24,585 bases of DNA from CAMDPA01 sp050186055 (GTDB lineage: Bacteria; Pseudomonadota; Alphaproteobacteria; Rhizobiales; Hyphomicrobiaceae), in NCBI GenBank assembly GCA_050186055.1, contig JBFWYV010000037.1, positions 1 through 24,585 on the forward strand. Reading direction: 5' to 3'. The notes beneath the pieces are model-generated. The model was not told the DNA's origin. It ran no database searches and was given only the letters and a program-made list of their open reading frames with translations. Numbering within the stretch: the first letter of the stretch is position 1; each line of letters begins with the position of its first letter. A program made the translations under genes and the position numbers. Of the stretch, positions 1 to 7,045 are shown piece by piece.

Positions 1-624
1 CGTCCTGACCGCCGTGATCATGAAACCGGTTATGCCCTTGCGTCCGCCGAATGCCTCGACCTGTCGCAATGCCGCGTCCGGGTCGGAGATCGGCAAAGCC
101 AGCATGGTGTAGAAGCGTCCGTCGGAAGCCGGGATCACGTCCTCGGCGAGCCAGCGGTTGTAGGCCCAGCAGAGTTGCGCTTCCGTTTCCGGATCTGGAT
201 GGGTGCCGACTGCCAGCATCAGCGTCGGGAAAAGACAGGCGTAGTCGACGGACAACGAATCCATCCAGCGATGGCCGAGCTCGACGTCGCGCTTTGCGCC
301 CTTGCCCGCCGTGCTCTCCGAGCCGCGGAGCGGGTAGCGGGTGATGCGTCCGCCCATGTCCTGGAAGCCGACCTGGGTGGTGGGAATGACGCTGCCGCGG
401 CCCTTGGTGACGCCTCCCATCACCAGCTGGCGCAATACATCGTTCTCGATATAGGGCAGAAACTCGGCCTGAGACTCCGTTTCATAATGATGGGCATCGA
501 CGTCGACGATCAGGATGTCCTCGAATTTTCGCCTTCTTGCCTGTTCGGCCGCGTGGGCCAGCAGCTTGGTCGTGTTGAGGTCCTCGACAGGGATTCTGCG
601 GTCACGGTCGGAAATGAGTTCCAT
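1..624 (-). CDS. Amidohydrolase family protein (ACMSD/amidohydrolase_2-like), C-terminus beyond the window
   Basis: The frame stays open from an ATG at 624 to the window edge, giving the first 208 residues of a longer protein. The start is supported by a GGAGGA ribosome binding site about 8 bases upstream. Near residue 40 the protein reads ILIVDVDAHHYE, which matches the first metal-binding strand (D-x-H) of amidohydrolase_2/ACMSD-type TIM barrels, and the segment ending FYTMLALPISDPDAAL is also typical of this family. Members hydrolyse or decarboxylate ring and amide substrates using one divalent metal. The remaining metal ligands would lie outside the window, so the reaction cannot be deduced. 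It lies on the same strand as DUF805 and dapD, but the 126-base gap upstream suggests its own promoter. It may belong with the catabolic genes at 2.2-9 kb, from which dapD and DUF805 separate it. Family assignment is fairly secure; substrate is unknown. Confidence 0.8.
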   Translation of the reverse strand, partial: MELISDRDRRIPVEDLNTTKLLAHAAEQARRRKFEDILIVDVDAHHYETESQAEFLPYIENDVLRQLVMGGVTKGRGSVIPTTQVGFQDMGGRITRYPLRGSESTAGKGAKRDVELGHRWMDSLSVDYACLFPTLMLAVGTHPDPETEAQLCWAYNRWLAEDVIPASDGRFYTMLALPISDPDAALRQVEAFGGRKGITGFMITAVRT

Positions 625-750
625 GGTGCGATCCTCCGCCTGTGGTTTTTATTGGATCGGTGGAGCTAAGCAGAGTTAGGCGGGCGTGCCAATGGTCAGC
701 GAGAGCCATCGGAGCACAATGATCCAGCGAGTTCGATGGTGGGGATGGGT

Positions 751-1203
751 TCAGCGCGGCCGTGCGGCGGGCAGGATCAGACACTCGGCCAGCACCCAGA
801 TGCCGATCGCTCCGGCGATGACAAGTATTGCGTGCTGAGCGAGAGCCGGCACCATGAAATGACGGCTGACAAGGAAGATGGCGTCGTTTGCAAGGGTGAG
901 TGCGGCAAGCGGCAAGATGCTGAGCGCACCCCACCAGGGCCACCGGCCGCGATCCCGAAGCCGCTTGGCTGTGAGCGCGATAAAGCTCCAGGTTGCGAGC
1001 ACGCCGGCCGCGAGCCAGATCGCGTTCAGCGCGAATGCTGCGTTGATCCCGCGGGGCGCGAGAACCGACGCCATCCACGGCAGGGCGGCGAACGCGCCGA
1101 CGATGGCGAGCCAGGCAGCCAAACCGACGCCGACGAACGCCGCGGCAAACGGCAGGCGGCCGATGCTGCCGCCGAAGCCGAACAACGTTCGAAGCACGGC
1201 CAT
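751..1203 (-). CDS. DUF805 family inner membrane protein
   Basis: A 150-residue hydrophobic protein with about four membrane segments (roughly residues 18-42, 55-77, 88-107 and 124-145). The loop AKRLRDRGRWPWW matches the hallmark RRLHDxGRSGWW-type motif of DUF805 proteins (YhaH-like), and the N-terminal GFGGSIGRLPF resembles the family's GR.xRxxFW entry motif. The open frame reaches further upstream, but that would overlap the end of dapD. The ATG at 1203 lies 17 bases after the dapD stop and starts exactly at the family-like N-terminus. DUF805 proteins are inner-membrane proteins of unknown function. Proximity to dapD suggests co-transcription; no clear Shine-Dalgarno sequence is visible, so translation may be coupled. 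Confidence 0.78.
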   Translation of the reverse strand: MAVLRTLFGFGGSIGRLPFAAAFVGVGLAAWLAIVGAFAALPWMASVLAPRGINAAFALNAIWLAAGVLATWSFIALTAKRLRDRGRWPWWGALSILPLAALTLANDAIFLVSRHFMVPALAQHAILVIAGAIGIWVLAECLILPAARPR

Positions 1204-1220
1204 GCGACCAAATCCGCGGT

Positions 1221-2054
1221 TCAGTCCCTCAGCAGGTCGTTGATTCCGGTCTTGGCCCGGGTCTGGGCATCCACGGTCTTGACGATGACGGCACAATAAA
1301 GTGCCGGGCCGCCGGAGGATCCCGGCATGGAGCCCGGCACGACGACGGAGTACGGCGGCACGCGTCCGTAATGAACCTTGCCCGAGGCGCGATCGATGAT
1401 GCGGGTGGAGGCGCCTAGGAATACGCCCATCGAGAGCACGCTGCCTTTGCCGACGATCACGCCTTCGGCGACCTCCGAGCGGGCGCCGACGAAGCAGTCG
1501 TCCTCGATGATGACGGGACCGGCCTGCAGCGGCTCCAGGACACCGCCGATGCCGGCGCCGCCGGAAATGTGGCAGTTCTTGCCGATCTGGGCGCAGCTTC
1601 CGACAGTGGCCCAGGTATCGACCATCGTCCCGGAGTCGACATAGGCGCCGATGTTGACGAAGGACGGCATCAGCACGACGTTGGACCCGACGTAGGAACC
1701 GCGGCGGACGATGGATCCGGGCACGGCGCGAAATCCTGCCGCCTTGAACTCCTTCTCACCCCAGTCGGCGAATTTGAGCGGGACCTTATCCCAGCCGATG
1801 GTGTGGCCGGTATCGCGGGACACGACGTGATTCCAGTTGTCGTTCAGCCGGAACGACAGCAGCACGGCCTTTTTGAGCCACTCGTTGACCACCCAGTCGC
1901 CGCCCTTGTTCTCGGCAACGCGGGCCTCTCCTTTATCCAGGAGCGAGAGCGCGGTATCGACGCACGTGCGGAATTCACCTTTGGTCGCCGCGTTGATCTG
2001 ATCGCGCTTCTCCCAGGCGGCTTCGACTGCCTTCTGAAGGTCGGCATGGGCCAT
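1221..2054 (-). CDS. dapD: 2,3,4,5-tetrahydropyridine-2,6-dicarboxylate N-succinyltransferase
   Basis: DapD transfers succinyl from succinyl-CoA to tetrahydrodipicolinate in the succinylase branch of the diaminopimelate/lysine pathway, feeding lysine and peptidoglycan synthesis in the cytosol. The 277 residues match the usual length (about 270-285). The N-terminal part is helical, followed by a left-handed beta-helix of hexapeptide repeats (for example GSYVGSNVVLMPSFVNIGAY, VGSCAQIGKNCHISGGAGIG and VIIEDDCFVGARSEVAEGVI). The C-terminal VPPYSVVVPGSMP segment is typical of DapD. The frame is open upstream to 2285 and overlaps the divergent ridA-like gene; the ATG at 2054 is chosen because AGGAG lies about 9 bases upstream and the protein then begins MAHADLQKAVEAAWE, as in homologues. 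DUF805 follows after 17 bases. Identification is very secure. Confidence 0.97.
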   Translation of the reverse strand: MAHADLQKAVEAAWEKRDQINAATKGEFRTCVDTALSLLDKGEARVAENKGGDWVVNEWLKKAVLLSFRLNDNWNHVVSRDTGHTIGWDKVPLKFADWGEKEFKAAGFRAVPGSIVRRGSYVGSNVVLMPSFVNIGAYVDSGTMVDTWATVGSCAQIGKNCHISGGAGIGGVLEPLQAGPVIIEDDCFVGARSEVAEGVIVGKGSVLSMGVFLGASTRIIDRASGKVHYGRVPPYSVVVPGSMPGSSGGPALYCAVIVKTVDAQTRAKTGINDLLRD

Positions 2055-2224
2055 GGCGTCGCTCTCCTGCGTCATGTGGTTCGGCTGTCCGGCGTTGTGG
2101 CGGCAGCCCACGCCGAAGTCAATGACCGCGATCACGGCCGGTGTCGATGACGGGTGGATTGCCTCGGACGGCGGGGTTCGGCAGGATGAGGGCCGGTTCC
2201 AGATTACAGCGAGGAGATTGAAGC

Positions 2225-2686
2225 ATGAGTGCAGAGCAACGTGTCGTGGAGCTCGGGCTCGACCTGCCGCAGGCGCCGACGCCATCCGGCAACTACGTCG
2301 GCGGGGTGAGAACCGGAAATCTGCTGTTCATGTCCGGTTGCGGACCGCGCCGGAAGGACGGCACGAACATCACGGGCAAGGTCGGCAAGGATTTGACGGT
2401 CGAGCAGGGTTATGACGCGGCCCGTGTCGTCGGTCTCAACATGCTGGCGAACATTCGCGCGCAGCTAGGCTCGCTCGACAAGGTCAAGCGCGTCGTCAAG
2501 ACGCTCGGCATGGTCAACGCGGCGCCCGACTTCAGCGAGACCCCGAAGGTGATGAACGGGTTCTCGGATCTTTTCGTGGAGGTGTACGGGGAGGCGGGTC
2601 GCGGCGCGCGCTCGGCGGTCGGAATGGTCACTCTGCCCTCTCAGATCGCGGTCGAGGTCGAGATCGTGCTCGAGGTGGAAGACTGA
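2225..2686 (+). CDS. RidA/YjgF/UK114 family protein (putative enamine/imine deaminase)
   Basis: A 153-residue protein of the Rid superfamily, small homotrimeric proteins that hydrolyse reactive enamines and imines such as 2-aminoacrylate. Diagnostic segments are SGNYVGGVRTGNLLFMSG near residues 21-38 and GARSAVGMVTLPSQIAVEVE near 127-146. R129 sits where the catalytic carboxylate-binding arginine (R105 in the human protein) is expected, so deaminase activity is plausible. It is longer than the ~128-residue archetypal RidA and resembles the 150-residue RidA-family subgroup. GAGGAG lies about 8 bases before the ATG. It is divergent from dapD and upstream of a flavin monooxygenase on the same strand. 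In the Rut pyrimidine pathway a Rid protein (RutC) works with a flavin monooxygenase (RutA), so a housekeeping role next to an oxygenase is attractive, but here it is inference. Confidence 0.93.
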   Translation: MSAEQRVVELGLDLPQAPTPSGNYVGGVRTGNLLFMSGCGPRRKDGTNITGKVGKDLTVEQGYDAARVVGLNMLANIRAQLGSLDKVKRVVKTLGMVNAAPDFSETPKVMNGFSDLFVEVYGEAGRGARSAVGMVTLPSQIAVEVEIVLEVED

Positions 2687-2720
2687 AGCTCGGGCAGTCC
2701 AACCGGCCAGGACCGGCGGT

Positions 2721-2737
2721 GGCGGCACTATGCCGCC
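2721..2737 (+). terminator. Hairpin after the ridA-like gene
   Basis: A perfect 7-bp stem (GGCGGCA/TGCCGCC) with a 3-base loop begins 35 bases after the ridA-like stop. No T-tract follows, so it may be a Rho-dependent pause, a stability hairpin or chance in GC-rich DNA. Confidence 0.35.
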
Positions 2738-2814
2738 AACAATGTTCAATACTGAATGCCGGCGGGAATGAGATAGTCCGGCCCCGGTGTGATGATCGGG
2801 AAATTCGCTGTATC

Positions 2815-2850
2815 CCGTGGCTTGTCCGATGGCTTGTCTCGTGGCTCGTC
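2815..2850. repeat. Three imperfect 12-bp tandem copies
   Basis: Three head-to-tail copies (ccgtggcttgtc, cgatggcttgtc, tcgtggctcgtc) occupy the gap between the ridA-like gene and the flavin monooxygenase, 65 bases before the latter's start. The copies differ at two to four positions. They lie where the promoter or leader of the monooxygenase gene should be. Function is unknown. Confidence 0.55.
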
Positions 2851-2914
2851 TGGGGCGAATTTCTCGATCTGAACTACACAGGAAAAGCTGTCATAACGAT
2901 GCAACGAGGAAACG

Positions 2915-4213
2915 ATGGCAAATGGATTGGGCGCGCGCCAGATGCACCTGGCGGTGTTCTGGCTTGGGACGGGCAATCATGCCGCCGGCTGGCGCTGGGA
3001 CGGAGCTGCGGCGAGCAACTGCGACTGGTCCATCGTCGAAGCCAACGCCCGAATTGCCGAACGCGGGAAGTTCGATCTGTTCTTCATCTCGGACAGCCTC
3101 GTTCCCGACATCAATGACCACCCGTCGTTTCTCTCCCGCTTCGAGCCCACCACGCTGATCGCCGCGCTGGGCATCGCCACCAGGAATCTCGGCCTTGGCG
3201 CGACGGTGTCGACAAGCTTCTCCGAGCCGTTCACGGTCGCACGGACGTTTGCAAGCCTTCAGCATCTGACGGCCGGCCGCGTGGCCTGGAATGTCGTGAC
3301 CACGACATCGGACCGGGCAGCTCTGAACTTCAGCAAGGAGCGGCTGCTCGAGCATGACAGACGCTACGATGTCGCGAACGAGTTCGTGGATGTCGTGCAG
3401 GGGCTCTGGAACACCTGGGACGACGGCGCGATCATCCGGGATCGGACGACCGGCCAGTTCGTCGATCAGTCGAAGGTACATGCGCTCGACCACAAGGGAG
3501 AGTTCTACGCGGTAAAGGGCCCGCTCAACGTCGAGCGGTCGCCGTACGGTCACCCCCTGATCATTCAGGCAGGCGGCTCTGCACCGGGCCAGGAATTGTC
3601 CGCCCGCACCGCGGATATCGTATTCTCGGTCGTCAGCGGTGATCCCGAACCTGCCAAGGCGGCGTATGACAGCCTGAAATCACGAATGCCGAAGTACGGC
3701 CGCAAGCCGCAGGACCTCGCCATCCTGCCGGGCGTGATGCCGATCGTCGGCAAGACGGAGGCCGAGGCGAAAGCCAAGCTCGATCTCCTGCAGAGCTGGC
3801 TTTCGTCCGCGAACGCCACGACGCTGCTGACCAACCGGATCGGTCACGACCTTTCAGGATATCCGCTCGACGGGCCTATCCCCGAGCTTCCGGCAACGAC
3901 GAACCGGGGACAGACTTTCTCCCGCACTCTGCTCGACAAGGCGCGGCGAGAGAACATGACGCTGCGCGACCTTTACAACATGACGGCGGCAGCGCGCGGT
4001 CATTGGGTGATCTTCGGGACGCCTCAGCAGATCGCGGATGTCCTCGAAGAGTGGTTCACGGCCGAGAGAGCCGACGGATTCATGATCCTGCCGCCGTGGT
4101 TCCCGGGCTCGTTCGAGGAATTCGTCGATCTCGTCGTGCCCGAGCTTCAGCGTCGTGGACTCTACCGCAAGGACTACGCCGGCTCGACCCTGCGGTCGCA
4201 TCTCAAGGGGTGA
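2915..4213 (+). CDS. NtaA/SnaA/DszA-family FMN-dependent monooxygenase (LLM class)
   Basis: A 432-residue luciferase-like TIM-barrel enzyme of the NtaA/SnaA/DszA/DmoA branch. These two-component monooxygenases use reduced FMN supplied by a separate reductase and cleave C-N or C-S bonds or oxidise amines. The match runs along the N-terminal half: MHLAVFWLGTGNHAAGWRW, then ARIAERGKFDLFFISD, then ATVSTSFSEPFTVARTFASL and LTAGRVAWNVVTTTSD, in family order. The later ERSPYGHPLIIQAGGSAPGQ and DGFMILPPWFPGSFEEFVD segments are also typical. GAGGAA lies just upstream of the ATG at 2915; a second possible start is the Met of MHLAVF nine codons later. No flavin reductase gene is in the window. It converges on the TctC gene across a 180-base spacer carrying a repeat. 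Substrate is unknown; family is secure. Confidence 0.93.
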   Translation: MANGLGARQMHLAVFWLGTGNHAAGWRWDGAAASNCDWSIVEANARIAERGKFDLFFISDSLVPDINDHPSFLSRFEPTTLIAALGIATRNLGLGATVSTSFSEPFTVARTFASLQHLTAGRVAWNVVTTTSDRAALNFSKERLLEHDRRYDVANEFVDVVQGLWNTWDDGAIIRDRTTGQFVDQSKVHALDHKGEFYAVKGPLNVERSPYGHPLIIQAGGSAPGQELSARTADIVFSVVSGDPEPAKAAYDSLKSRMPKYGRKPQDLAILPGVMPIVGKTEAEAKAKLDLLQSWLSSANATTLLTNRIGHDLSGYPLDGPIPELPATTNRGQTFSRTLLDKARRENMTLRDLYNMTAAARGHWVIFGTPQQIADVLEEWFTAERADGFMILPPWFPGSFEEFVDLVVPELQRRGLYRKDYAGSTLRSHLKG

Positions 4214-4273
4214 GATTGCAGTCCGCAGGGCCTGAAACTGCCGGCTAGATTCTGGTTTTGATTGAATCCCAGA

Positions 4274-4395
4274 AAGGCCCTAGATCTTTGTTTTGTCGTG
4301 CTTCTTCTTAGTTGCGCTTGCGACACCCCTTCGGGGAGCCGGCCGCAAGCGAGTCTTATCGGAAAAACCGGTTCCCACTTTTCCGGAAGCACTCT
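4274..4395. repeat. Rhizobiales-type dispersed intergenic repeat (degenerate copy)
   Basis: The spacer between the convergent monooxygenase and TctC genes contains ccctagatctttgttttg at its left end and ggaaaaaccggttcccactt towards its right end. From memory these closely resemble a palindromic intergenic repeat scattered in hundreds of copies through Bradyrhizobium, Mesorhizobium and related genomes. Two hairpins are visible: CCCC-TTC-GGGG at 4326-4336, and CGGAAAA/TTTTCCG at 4360-4366 and 4379-4385 with a 12-base loop. It may also act as a bidirectional end signal for the two genes. Its right edge just touches the last codon of the TctC gene. Family attribution is from recall, not a search. 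Confidence 0.6.
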
Positions 4396-5425
4396 ATTTC
4401 TTCGGGGGAAGGATTGCAGTCTTCACTCGATCACGGACAGGTTGAGGCGAGTTGATCAGGTCCTCGACCAGCTTTTTCAGCTCTTTTCCAGGCCTCGGCT
4501 CAAGCTCGAGCTTCTGCTTGTTGGCCTCGGCGACAAGCTGAGGGTCGACGACCGCCTTGTCGAATGCCAGTTGCAGTGCCGCGAGGCGCTCAGGCGGCAC
4601 ACCCGGAGTGGTGGAGACAGGCCGGCCAAGCGCCACCGATCTTGAAATGAAGCGAATTGCCTCGCGGTCTGCCTCCGTCTTGCCGAGGTCGAGCATCAGG
4701 GGCACGTCCGGCAGATCCTTTTCCTTCCTCAACCCGACCTGGATCAGCGGCTTTATGAGCTTCTCGCTGACGTAGTTCGGCCGAAGCGCCTTGTAGGTCG
4801 CCCACGGATTGGTTCCGCGTCCCTCCAGTTCGCCGCGCTCCATCGCCACTTCGATCTGCGTTGATTGGGCATAGCCGGCAACGATCTTGAACTTGGTGCC
4901 GAGCACATTGTTGTAGAATGACGGCAACTGGTAGGAGACGGAGCCGACGCCGGTCGCGCCGACCGTGGTCTCGCGCTTCATGGCGTCTTCCAGGGACTGG
5001 GTCGGCGAGGTGTGCCAGGTGACCAGGACCTGGTTGGAGGCCGAAAGGATGCCAAGCCAGCCGAATTCGCGAAGATCTGCGATCATCGACTTGTTCAGGG
5101 ACAAGGCCTGTTCGATCACCAGCCCAGGGCCGACCATGAACAGCATCGTACCGTCTTTGGGGGCGATTTTGGCGAGATGATTTGCGGCCACGATGCCGCC
5201 GCCGCCGCCCATGAGCTGAACCCTGAACTGCGGATGGCCGGGAATGTACTTGCCGAAGTGCCGGCCGATCAGTCGTGCGTAGGCATCATAGCTGGATCCC
5301 GGGCCCTGCCAGGTGACGACGGTGATTGTTTTGCCTTTGTAGAAGTCTTCCACCGACTCTGCGGCGACCGGCTGTGCGGCAAGCAGCAACACGCTCGCGG
5401 ATACCAACAGTCCTCTGCCCAACAT
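4394..5425 (-). CDS. Tripartite tricarboxylate transporter substrate-binding protein (TctC/Bug family)
   Basis: A 343-residue periplasmic binding protein of the Bug/TctC family, which captures carboxylated or other small organic solutes for tripartite tricarboxylate transporters or sensing. It starts with a signal peptide (MLGRG then hydrophobic LLVSASVLLLAA, likely cleaved after the Ala at residue 22 in PVAA-ES). The mature protein opens DFYKGKTITVVTWQGPGSSY, followed by YARLIGRHFGKYIPGHP and GGGGGIVAANHLAKIAPKDG, the usual family order. The ATG at 5425 is preferred over an upstream in-frame TTG at 5443 because AAGGGAGA lies between them, at the right distance. No TctA or TctB membrane subunit is nearby, which is common for Bug proteins. 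A candidate promoter lies upstream, and a hairpin ends the preceding cupin gene, so it may be a separate unit of the catabolic cluster. Ligand unknown. Confidence 0.93.
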   Translation of the reverse strand: MLGRGLLVSASVLLLAAQPVAAESVEDFYKGKTITVVTWQGPGSSYDAYARLIGRHFGKYIPGHPQFRVQLMGGGGGIVAANHLAKIAPKDGTMLFMVGPGLVIEQALSLNKSMIADLREFGWLGILSASNQVLVTWHTSPTQSLEDAMKRETTVGATGVGSVSYQLPSFYNNVLGTKFKIVAGYAQSTQIEVAMERGELEGRGTNPWATYKALRPNYVSEKLIKPLIQVGLRKEKDLPDVPLMLDLGKTEADREAIRFISRSVALGRPVSTTPGVPPERLAALQLAFDKAVVDPQLVAEANKQKLELEPRPGKELKKLVEDLINSPQPVRDRVKTAILPPKK

Positions 5426-5474
5426 GCGTTTCTCCCTTGGCAATTTTGGACCGGTTTAGGTCCTATCGCCGCGG

Positions 5475-5503
5475 ACTATCGGTTAGACGTTCAACCGGGT
5501 CAA
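5475..5503 (-). promoter_or_regulatory. Candidate sigma-70 promoter of the TctC gene
   Basis: Reading the minus strand, TTGACC (5503-5498, five of six to consensus) is followed after 17 bases by GATAGT (5480-5475, four of six). It lies 50 bases before the TctC start. Position and spacing are good; no experimental support. Confidence 0.45.
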
Positions 5504-5516
5504 CAGTTCTGAACTG
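5504..5516. promoter_or_regulatory. Operator-like palindrome CAGTTCTGAACTG
   Basis: A perfect 13-base inverted repeat (CAGTTC-T-GAACTG) abuts the upstream edge of the candidate -35 box of the TctC gene. This is the usual place for an activator, or a repressor overlapping RNA polymerase. No regulator gene is in the window, so the binding protein is unknown. Confidence 0.4.
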
Positions 5517-5614
5517 CGTTGAATTGCGTATCGTCGCCAAATTGAGGCGGAGTTTCATTGCGACTTCCGGGCGGAGGCGGACGTCTGTCCAGGGTCGTGA
5601 TCGAAAGGTCCATT

Positions 5615-5643
5615 CGCCGCTCACTCAATAGCCGTGAGCGGCG
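5615..5643 (-). terminator. Hairpin after the second cupin gene
   Basis: A perfect 10-bp stem (CGCCGCTCAC at 5615-5624, GTGAGCGGCG at 5634-5643) with a 9-base loop starts 8 bases after the stop of the cupin gene at 5652. There is no U-tract on the minus strand. It likely marks the 3' end of the cupin message or limits read-through into the TctC gene. Confidence 0.6.
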
Positions 5644-5651
5644 GACTGAAG

Positions 5652-6260
5652 CTAGGCCTTGATCTCGCCTCGCAGGTACCTGCGGACCAGGTCGTTGTCG
5701 AGCCTGACCTTGGGATCGTACTCCGGCGCGTCCTCGATTTGCTCGAGGTCGTTCAGGCCGAAGTTCTTAAAGATGCGGTTGATCGACGAAATCAGGCGCA
5801 CCGGCCGCGCGGGATCCGAATTGAAGTGCTGGTGGATGGTATTGGGCGGGATGTAGATCATGTCGCCGGCTTCCCACTCGAAGCGTTTGATCTCGTCCTG
5901 CGGTATCCACTCATAGCGGTCCTTGACCTCGACGTCGCAGTCCTGGTGCAGGTCGTAGCCCTTGCCTTCCAGCACATAGAGGCATTCCTCGGCCAGGTGC
6001 CGATGTTTGCCCGATCGTGAGCCGGGCGGAATGATCTGCATATAGGCGTCGATCGACTCGTACCGCACGTTCATCGCCGAATTGAGAAGATGTTTCAGTA
6101 TGCCCTGACGCGACATCTCCCACGGCATCTCCTCCGGGGTAACGATCTTCTTGCGTCGTGCGTTGCGCGAGGGTGCGCTTTCGGCGTCAGTCAGCAGTGC
6201 CTGATACAGGCCTTCGTTCTGGTTTCCCTTGAGCCAGACTTTCGATTCACCCCATGCCAT
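5652..6260 (-). CDS. Single-domain cupin protein B
   Basis: A 202-residue protein with one cupin beta-barrel. Motif 1 is G-SRSGK-HRHLAEECLYVLEG, supplying H86, H88 and E91 or E92; motif 2 is PPNTIHQHFN, supplying H143. A complete His/His/Glu/His set indicates a bound metal, usually Fe(II), Mn(II) or Zn(II), so it could be a dioxygenase, isomerase or decarboxylase. The N-terminal ~70 residues and the C-terminal tail (FKNFGLNDLEQ onward) are not recognised. The ATG at 6260 is 3 bases after the stop of the neighbouring cupin gene, with a GAAGAAGGG ribosome site inside that gene, so the two are translationally coupled. The pair probably work together, possibly as a hetero-oligomer resembling a bicupin dioxygenase. 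Fold is clear; reaction is not. Confidence 0.87.
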   Translation of the reverse strand: MAWGESKVWLKGNQNEGLYQALLTDAESAPSRNARRKKIVTPEEMPWEMSRQGILKHLLNSAMNVRYESIDAYMQIIPPGSRSGKHRHLAEECLYVLEGKGYDLHQDCDVEVKDRYEWIPQDEIKRFEWEAGDMIYIPPNTIHQHFNSDPARPVRLISSINRIFKNFGLNDLEQIEDAPEYDPKVRLDNDLVRRYLRGEIKA

Positions 6261-6263
6261 GCG

Positions 6264-6926
6264 TCAGTACCCTTCTTCGGGGTGGTTGTAGTCCTCTTCC
6301 TCCTCACGCACGACGAAGTTGGTGGCTCCGGGAGGAAGCACGTCCGACCGTTTCTCCACGGTCTTCTGGAACAGCATGTTCATGAACAGGTACATGGGCT
6401 TGGTCTTGAGCACGAGCGCACGCGCCGGCTCGGTCTCGGAGGCGTTGAAGTGCTGGTGGACGCAATTGTTATGGACGATGGCGATGTCGCCTGCCTTCCA
6501 GTCGTATCTCACGCCGTCGTGAATCTCGTATCCGGCGCCGTCGAGGATGTAGAAGGCCGCTTCGTTGACGTGTCCGTGCTTCTGCGATTTCCCGCCAGGC
6601 GCATACTCCTCCAGATGAAAATGGAAGAGCTGCGTGATGCCGTCCTTAGGCTCGACGTAGTGCCTCGAGTAGGCTTGCGGGCCGTCGACGAAGGACAGCT
6701 CCTTGGCTTTGCGGACGCGCGGCACCGAACGCAGGCGCTTCAATTCCTCGGTCAGATTGTATTCGCCCTGGATGCTGCGGACGAAAACGCGATCCTTCTT
6801 GTCATGATAGAGCTCGTTCGGCTTGGGGCCCTTGACGGGGGCTTTGGCGACGGCGCTCGTCGGGCGCGAGGCGTCGGAGCTGTCCTTCGCCCGGTTATCC
6901 TTTTTGATCGTGGGGTCCTGATCCAT
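6264..6926 (-). CDS. Single-domain cupin protein A
   Basis: A 220-residue cupin. The N-terminal ~35 residues are charged and probably disordered (DPTIKKDNRAKDSSDAS). The barrel carries QKHGHVNEAAFYILDG (H117, H119, E122) and AIVHNNCVHQHFN (H157, plus H159). The glutamate is one position earlier than in the canonical cupin motif, where Ala123 sits; this still leaves a full potential metal site. An acidic tail (REEEEDYNHPEEGY) ends the protein. A strong AGGAGGA lies about 7 bases upstream of the ATG at 6926, much better than any site for the longer open frame reaching 7205. Its stop is 3 bases from the start of cupin B, and the motif-2 sequences HQHFN are identical, suggesting an old duplication. 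It follows the racemase-superfamily gene after 119 bases that include a hairpin. Confidence 0.86.
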   Translation of the reverse strand: MDQDPTIKKDNRAKDSSDASRPTSAVAKAPVKGPKPNELYHDKKDRVFVRSIQGEYNLTEELKRLRSVPRVRKAKELSFVDGPQAYSRHYVEPKDGITQLFHFHLEEYAPGGKSQKHGHVNEAAFYILDGAGYEIHDGVRYDWKAGDIAIVHNNCVHQHFNASETEPARALVLKTKPMYLFMNMLFQKTVEKRSDVLPPGATNFVVREEEEDYNHPEEGY

Positions 6927-7011
6927 TGCAGTCCTCCTACGGCTCGTCGTCTGCGCTCGCGCCGTGAGCGGTTCCGGCGTTGAACGGGGTTTTCGCTGTC
7001 CATAGCATAGT

Positions 7012-7032
7012 CCGGCGTGTGACGCACGCCGG
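7012..7032 (-). terminator. Hairpin after the racemase-superfamily gene
   Basis: A perfect 8-bp stem (CCGGCGTG at 7012-7019, CACGCCGG at 7025-7032) with a 5-base loop begins 13 bases beyond the stop at 7046. No U-tract is present. It could attenuate transcription before the cupin pair or be an RNA-processing or stability element. Confidence 0.5.
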
Positions 7033-7045
7033 TCAGCGCCGCGCC

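Noticed and set aside
685..691. Sigma-54-like TGGCACG (minus strand) upstream of the amidohydrolase
   Set aside because: The required -12 TTGC element is absent at the proper distance.
2055..2285. N-terminal extension of dapD
   Set aside because: Frame stays open but overlaps the divergent ridA-like gene; AGGAG and homologous N-terminus place the start at 2054.
2746..2976. 76-residue minus-strand frame ending in PGPDYLIPAGIQY
   Set aside because: The C-terminal part looks protein-like, but the frame overlaps the monooxygenase start, has no ribosome site and spans the 12-bp tandem repeat. It could be a gene remnant; evidence is too thin.
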